A DNA stretch of 64,000 nucleotides from Phreatobacter sp. Its GTDB lineage: Bacteria > Pseudomonadota > Alphaproteobacteria > Rhizobiales > Phreatobacteraceae. The translations under genes and the position numbers were made by a program. Each line of letters opens with the position of its first letter. Position 1 is the first letter of the stretch. Shown piece by piece: positions 60,355-64,000 of the stretch. Location: assembly GCF_030691135.1 (NCBI RefSeq), contig NZ_JAUYFA010000037.1, positions 81,637-145,636 on the forward strand, written 5' to 3'. Under the pieces are notes generated by a model that had not been told where the DNA came from, made no database searches, and saw nothing but the letters and a program-made list of their open reading frames with translations.

Positions 60355-61422
60355 TCAGCGCTGCGGAGCGGGAATCCGCTGCAGTTCACGCCACTCGCCG
60401 ACCTTCGAGATGTAGTCCCGCAGGCTGGTGAGGGCTTCCTTGAACAGCGGATCGCGCGCAGCCTGCTCGTTCAGAACCTCTTCGGAGGCCTTCTGCAGGG
60501 CGGTCAGGACGCTGTCGGGAAAGCGCCGGATCGTGACGCCCTGGGTGCGATAGTATTCGAGGGCGGTGCGCTGGGTGTCGATCTGATCGTACATGTTGAA
60601 GGTCACGTTCGCCATGCAGGCCTCGCGCATGATCGTGCGCTGCCGGTCGGTGAACGAGTTCCAGACACCCTTGTTGATGATGATCGAATCCCAGGTGGCG
60701 AGCTGGTGCCAGCCGGGGAAGTAGTAGTTCTTGGCGACCCGATAGAAGCCGAGGCCGCGGTCGATCGAGGGCAGCGAGAACTCGGTGGCGTCGATGCGGC
60801 CGCGCTCCAGGGCCACGAAGATCTCGCCCGCCGGCACCAGCTGTGTCGACACGCCGAGCTTCGACAGGACGAGGGCGCCGAGGCCGGCGATGCGCATCCG
60901 CAGACCCCTCAGATCGTCGACCGAGTTGATTTCCTTGCGGAACCAGCCGCCGGCTTCCGAGTCGACGAGGTGGCAGGGCAGGATGACCACGTTGTGCGGA
61001 TCATAGGCCTTCTGAATGATTTCGAGACCACCGCCGCGGAACATCCAGGCGAGCAAGATTTCCGGCGATGCGCCGAAGGGCATGGCGCTGACGAGATTGG
61101 TGACGGGGATCTGGTTGGCCCAGTATCCCATCCAGTCGAAGGCCATGGGAATAGCGCCGGACGAGACGGCACCGAACATCTCGAGCGGTGGCGACAATTC
61201 GCCGGCATTGCGGACGCGGATCTTGATCTCGCCATTGGTCATGGCATCGACCATCTGCGCCCAGCGGCCCGGGCTCGGTCCGAGCGAGGGCAGGTTGATG
61301 GGGAAGCCATGCTGCAGATCGAATGTACGTGATTGCTGCGCCATGGCGGGCTCCGCCACCGGCATCCAGGTCGCCGCGGCCAGAAGCGCAAGCCCGGCCG
61401 TCACTTTCCTCAAGAGTTTCAT
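60355..61422 (-). CDS. TRAP transporter substrate-binding protein (DctP)
   Basis: A 355-aa periplasmic protein with a signal peptide (about 1-29, ending PAMAQ). MRIAGLGALVLSKLGV with the following PAGEIFVALERGRIDATEF are hallmarks of DctP, including the Arg that pairs with the ligand carboxylate. The ATG at 61422 is preceded by GGAGGAGG, which rules out the longer frame. The ligand is an unknown organic acid that the adjacent FAD dehydrogenase and SDR may oxidise. Confidence 0.92.
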   Translation of the reverse strand: MKLLRKVTAGLALLAAATWMPVAEPAMAQQSRTFDLQHGFPINLPSLGPSPGRWAQMVDAMTNGEIKIRVRNAGELSPPLEMFGAVSSGAIPMAFDWMGYWANQIPVTNLVSAMPFGASPEILLAWMFRGGGLEIIQKAYDPHNVVILPCHLVDSEAGGWFRKEINSVDDLRGLRMRIAGLGALVLSKLGVSTQLVPAGEIFVALERGRIDATEFSLPSIDRGLGFYRVAKNYYFPGWHQLATWDSIIINKGVWNSFTDRQRTIMREACMANVTFNMYDQIDTQRTALEYYRTQGVTIRRFPDSVLTALQKASEEVLNEQAARDPLFKEALTSLRDYISKVGEWRELQRIPAPQR

Positions 61423-61524
61423 CGCCGTTTCCTCCTCCGGCAGGTCACAGAAGCCCGCTTGGCCATTCGGCCTTGGTGATGTCGGCACATCCTCGGCGGG
61501 TACCAGGAGGCCGTCTAGGCATGA

Positions 61525-63258
61525 TCAGGCACGTGTGCCCTGCGGCAACTCCTCGTCCGACGGGGCGACAGGGTTCTGTTCCATGTGCCTGGCGGCGATA
61601 TAGCCGAAGGTCATGGCCGGGCCGAGCGTGATGCCGCCGCCGGGGTAATTGCCGCCCATGATGCTGGCGGCATCGTTGCCGGCGGCATAGAGGCCGGCGA
61701 TCGGGGTCCCCGTCGCGTCCAGCACGCGGGCATGGGCATCGCAGCGAATGCCGGCGAAGGTTCCAAGTTCGCCGGGCACCACCTCGACGGCATAGAAAGG
61801 GCCGGTCTCGATCGGCGCGACGCAGGGGTTGGGCTTGACGTCGGGGTCGCCGAGATAGCGGTTGTAGGCGGTGCTGCCGCGGCCGAAAGCCGGGTCCTCG
61901 CCGCGTCTGGCGGTGTCGTTGTAGCCGCGTACGGTCGCGTCGAAGGCCTCGGGCGCGATTCCCGCCGCGAGGGCGAGGTCCCGCAGCGTCCGCCCCTTCT
62001 TCAGGTAGCCATTGCCGAGATAGGGCGAGAGCGGCACGGGAAACGGCTTGACGAAGCCGAGGCCATAGCGCCGCAGCGTCGGATGGTCGGTGATGAGGAA
62101 GGCCCTGACGTCGGTTCCCTTCGGCGTGGCCTTGAACAGGCCCTGCATGAAGTCGTGATAGGAGTTGGCCTCGTTGACGAACCGCTCGCCGGCCGGCGTG
62201 ACGGCGATGACGCCGGGCTTGGCGCGATCGATGAAATGCGGAAAGAGCCCGGTCGAGCCATCGCGGCGCGGCACCCGCGAGACCGGCGCCCAGGCAGCCG
62301 GATTGGGATAGTCGGTGACGATGGCGGCCCCGACCCGCTCGGCGACACCCAGCCCGTCGCCGGTATTGCCGGGCGGGGCGGGGGAAAAGTGCTCTTGTCC
62401 CGTGGGGGCATGGGGATAGAGCGCCTTGCGACGCTCGACGTTGCGGGGGAAGCCGCCGGCGGCGAGGACGACGCCGCGACGGGCATGAATCTCGATCGGG
62501 CCATCGCTGGTATCGACGATGCCGCCGACCACGCGGCCATCCCGGACGATCAGTTCGCGCAAGCCGCTGGACGTGCGGATGGGAATGCCGAGGTCGAGGG
62601 CCGATTTCACCAGGCGGCCGATCAGCGCATTGCCGTTGGTCAGCCGCATGGCACGGCCGTGGAGGGCCAGGTCCCGCGCATACCGTGCCAGGAGCATGCC
62701 GACATAACCGGCCGACTTCAGCGAGCGGGTGACGTTGAAGAAGTGCAGCAGCTCCTTGCCGGATCCGATCATCATGCCCAGGAAGGTGATCTCGGGGAGC
62801 GGCGGGCGCAGGCGCTTGATCTCGGGTCCGAGCTCGCGGCCGTCGAAGGGCTCGGCAACGATGGAGCGGCCGCCGGGCTTCGCGCCGGGGGCATTGGGGT
62901 GGTAGTCGGAGAAGGCTGGGCCGAGAACGAACTTCACCGCAGTGTTCTTCTCGAAGAACGACACCATCTCCGGGCCGTTGGCCAGGAAGGCGTCGACCCT
63001 GTCGCCGTCGAAATGGTTGGCAGCCTCGTGCTGCAGGTAGCGGCGGGCTTCGGCGGGAGTGTCTTCCATTCCCGCGGCGCGGGCGTGCGGATTGCACGGA
63101 ATCCACAGCCATCCGCCCGAACGCGCCGAGGCCCCGCCGAACTGGGCCTCCTTCTCGACGACGATCACGTCGAGTCCGCCGAGCCGGGCGGTGACTGCCG
63201 CGGCGAGGCCACCGGCGCCCGAGCCGACGACGAGCGTGTCCGTCACGATTGCGGTCAC
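61525..63258 (-). CDS. FAD-binding dehydrogenase (fumarate reductase / 3-ketosteroid-1-dehydrogenase type)
   Basis: A 577-aa flavoprotein. GSGAGG at 12-17 binds FAD, GGASARSGGWLW follows, and the C-terminal AGNDAASIMGGNYPGGGITL is the family's second flavin contact. These enzymes desaturate ketosteroids or alpha,beta positions of organic acids. It lies 102 bp upstream of the TRAP binding-protein gene on the same strand. A truncated relative lies at 9297-9846. A 16-bp palindrome sits just upstream. The substrate is unknown. Confidence 0.85.
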   Translation of the reverse strand: MTAIVTDTLVVGSGAGGLAAAVTARLGGLDVIVVEKEAQFGGASARSGGWLWIPCNPHARAAGMEDTPAEARRYLQHEAANHFDGDRVDAFLANGPEMVSFFEKNTAVKFVLGPAFSDYHPNAPGAKPGGRSIVAEPFDGRELGPEIKRLRPPLPEITFLGMMIGSGKELLHFFNVTRSLKSAGYVGMLLARYARDLALHGRAMRLTNGNALIGRLVKSALDLGIPIRTSSGLRELIVRDGRVVGGIVDTSDGPIEIHARRGVVLAAGGFPRNVERRKALYPHAPTGQEHFSPAPPGNTGDGLGVAERVGAAIVTDYPNPAAWAPVSRVPRRDGSTGLFPHFIDRAKPGVIAVTPAGERFVNEANSYHDFMQGLFKATPKGTDVRAFLITDHPTLRRYGLGFVKPFPVPLSPYLGNGYLKKGRTLRDLALAAGIAPEAFDATVRGYNDTARRGEDPAFGRGSTAYNRYLGDPDVKPNPCVAPIETGPFYAVEVVPGELGTFAGIRCDAHARVLDATGTPIAGLYAAGNDAASIMGGNYPGGGITLGPAMTFGYIAARHMEQNPVAPSDEELPQGTRA

Positions 63259-63305
63259 GGGAAGGGCCTCCCTCTCGGGGTGGGGGTCGCCACGAATTCG
63301 CGAGG

Positions 63306-63321
63306 AACGAATGTGTTCGTT
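63306..63321 (-). promoter_or_regulatory. Palindrome upstream of the FAD dehydrogenase gene
   Basis: AACGAA-TGTG-TTCGTT, a perfect 6-4-6 inverted repeat 47 bp before the start codon and between the SDR and FAD-dehydrogenase genes. Its form resembles TetR-type operators; no regulator is visible in the window. Confidence 0.5.
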
Positions 63322-63382
63322 ACGCTAGGCGAGGTTTCGCCCGCTTGGCAAGCGGCCGTTCGGCGGGGCCGGTCTTCGCCGC

Positions 63383-64000
63383 TCAGACGGCGAGATAGCC
63401 GCCGTCGACGACGAGGGTGGTGCCGGTGACATAGGTCGCCATGGACGAGCAGAGAAAGACGACGGGGCCGACCAGCTCCTCGGGCTCTCCGAAGCGCGCC
63501 ATGGGGATGCGGGCGAGAAACTTGGCTGCCCGCGCCGGGTCGTTGCGGGTGGCGATTGTCATCTCGGTGGCGATGGTGCCCGGGGCGATCGCATTGACCC
63601 TGACGCCGCTGGGGGCGAGTTCCTGCGCGAGGTTCTGCGTCAGCATCTTCAAGGCGGCCTTGGACGTCGAATAGCCGAGGGAGGTCGCGGTGGAGACGAA
63701 GGCGGCGATCGAGGCGATGTTGACGATGCAGCCGCGGGTCCGCTTCAGCGCCGGCAGAACCGCCATGGTGACGTTGAGGGCTCCGTCGAGATTGACCTTC
63801 ATCACCGCATCCCAGGCCTCGAAAAGGCTCGGGTCGTCGATGCCGTGCCGCGGGCAGATCCCGGCGCCGTTGACCAGGATGGAGACGTCGCCGGTCGTCT
63901 CCATGACCTTTCCCAGAATGGCCGCGGCGCCCGACCGGTCGGTGACGTCGAGTGCGGCCCAATCCGCCCGGCCGCCGCTCGCCCACACGGCCTCGGCGCT
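63383..64000 (-). CDS. SDR-family oxidoreductase (5' end beyond the window)
   Basis: At least 205 residues of a classical short-chain dehydrogenase. NGAG, Ser in NIASIAAF and YSTSK (catalytic Tyr and Lys) are present, with GTTLVVDGGY at the C-terminus. The N-terminal TGxxxGIG nucleotide-binding motif lies beyond position 64000, and the frame stays open to the window edge. It precedes the FAD dehydrogenase and TRAP genes on the same strand. The substrate is unknown. Confidence 0.88.
   Translation of the reverse strand, partial: SAEAVWASGGRADWAALDVTDRSGAAAILGKVMETTGDVSILVNGAGICPRHGIDDPSLFEAWDAVMKVNLDGALNVTMAVLPALKRTRGCIVNIASIAAFVSTATSLGYSTSKAALKMLTQNLAQELAPSGVRVNAIAPGTIATEMTIATRNDPARAAKFLARIPMARFGEPEELVGPVVFLCSSMATYVTGTTLVVDGGYLAV

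Overview
The window is high-GC DNA with alphaproteobacterial, Rhizobiales-like gene content. The strongest pointers are a Mic60/mitofilin homologue inside a hemC-hemD-mic60-hemY block, an MbfA-type membrane ferritin behind an Irr/ICE-like palindrome, a DUF808 protein, heterotetrameric sarcosine oxidase (soxBDAG) and many ABC/TRAP uptake systems. This taxonomic reading is inferred from gene content; no marker sequence was compared.

Layout. (1) 0-9.3 kb: a catabolic cluster of amino-acid ABC transporter, three-part FAD/[2Fe-2S] dehydrogenase and DapA-family enzyme on the minus strand, diverging from the ABC ATPase, a DUF6282 protein and an EamA permease. Decayed IS6-type transposase fragments that share a 29-bp identical direct repeat lie at both edges. 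(2) 9.3-12.1 kb: a junkyard of truncated FAD-dehydrogenase, SDR and GST ends, then a Na+/Ca2+ exchanger, ending at tRNA-Arg(CCT). (3) 12.1-22.9 kb: core genome (hemY, mic60, hemD, hemC; tsaD, gpsA, EVE protein, methyltransferase, CoA-transferase; cheZ-like gene). (4) 23-32.3 kb: L,D-transpeptidase, mbfA, omega-aminotransferase, L-idonate dehydrogenase-like gene, glutathione-dependent formaldehyde dehydrogenase, a putative 2OG-Fe(II) dioxygenase, DUF808. (5) 32.4-40.8 kb: TPP enzyme, polysaccharide deacetylase, two SDRs, an IclR regulator, ferredoxin reductase and cytochrome P450. A 17-bp element GTAT(C/T)G-N5-(C/A)AATAC lies upstream of the SDR operon, iclR and the P450 gene, so these look like one regulon. 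(6) 41-46 kb: soxBDAG. (7) 46.3-53.4 kb: universal stress protein, an SsuABC-like ABC operon with an unknown small membrane protein, amidase, CDP-alcohol phosphatidyltransferase. (8) 53.5-58.2 kb: a minus-strand operon of amino-acid ABC transporter, class IV aminotransferase homologue and GntR regulator, with a GntR-like palindrome at its head. (9) 58.3-64 kb: TRAP transporter, FAD dehydrogenase and an SDR cut by the window edge.

How the genes work together. Regions 1, 5, 8 and 9 are self-contained uptake/oxidation modules for small organic acids or amino acids, each with tightly overlapping genes (ATGA/GTGA junctions). Sarcosine oxidase can yield formaldehyde, which the S-(hydroxymethyl)glutathione dehydrogenase in the same window would oxidise. 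The most unusual observations are the shared IclR-type operator, the class IV aminotransferase homologue that has lost both the PLP lysine and the pyridine-binding glutamate, the P450 with Leu in place of the conserved haem-loop Phe, and the decayed SDR/FAD-dehydrogenase pair at 9.3-9.95 kb that repeats the order of the pair at 61.5-64 kb.
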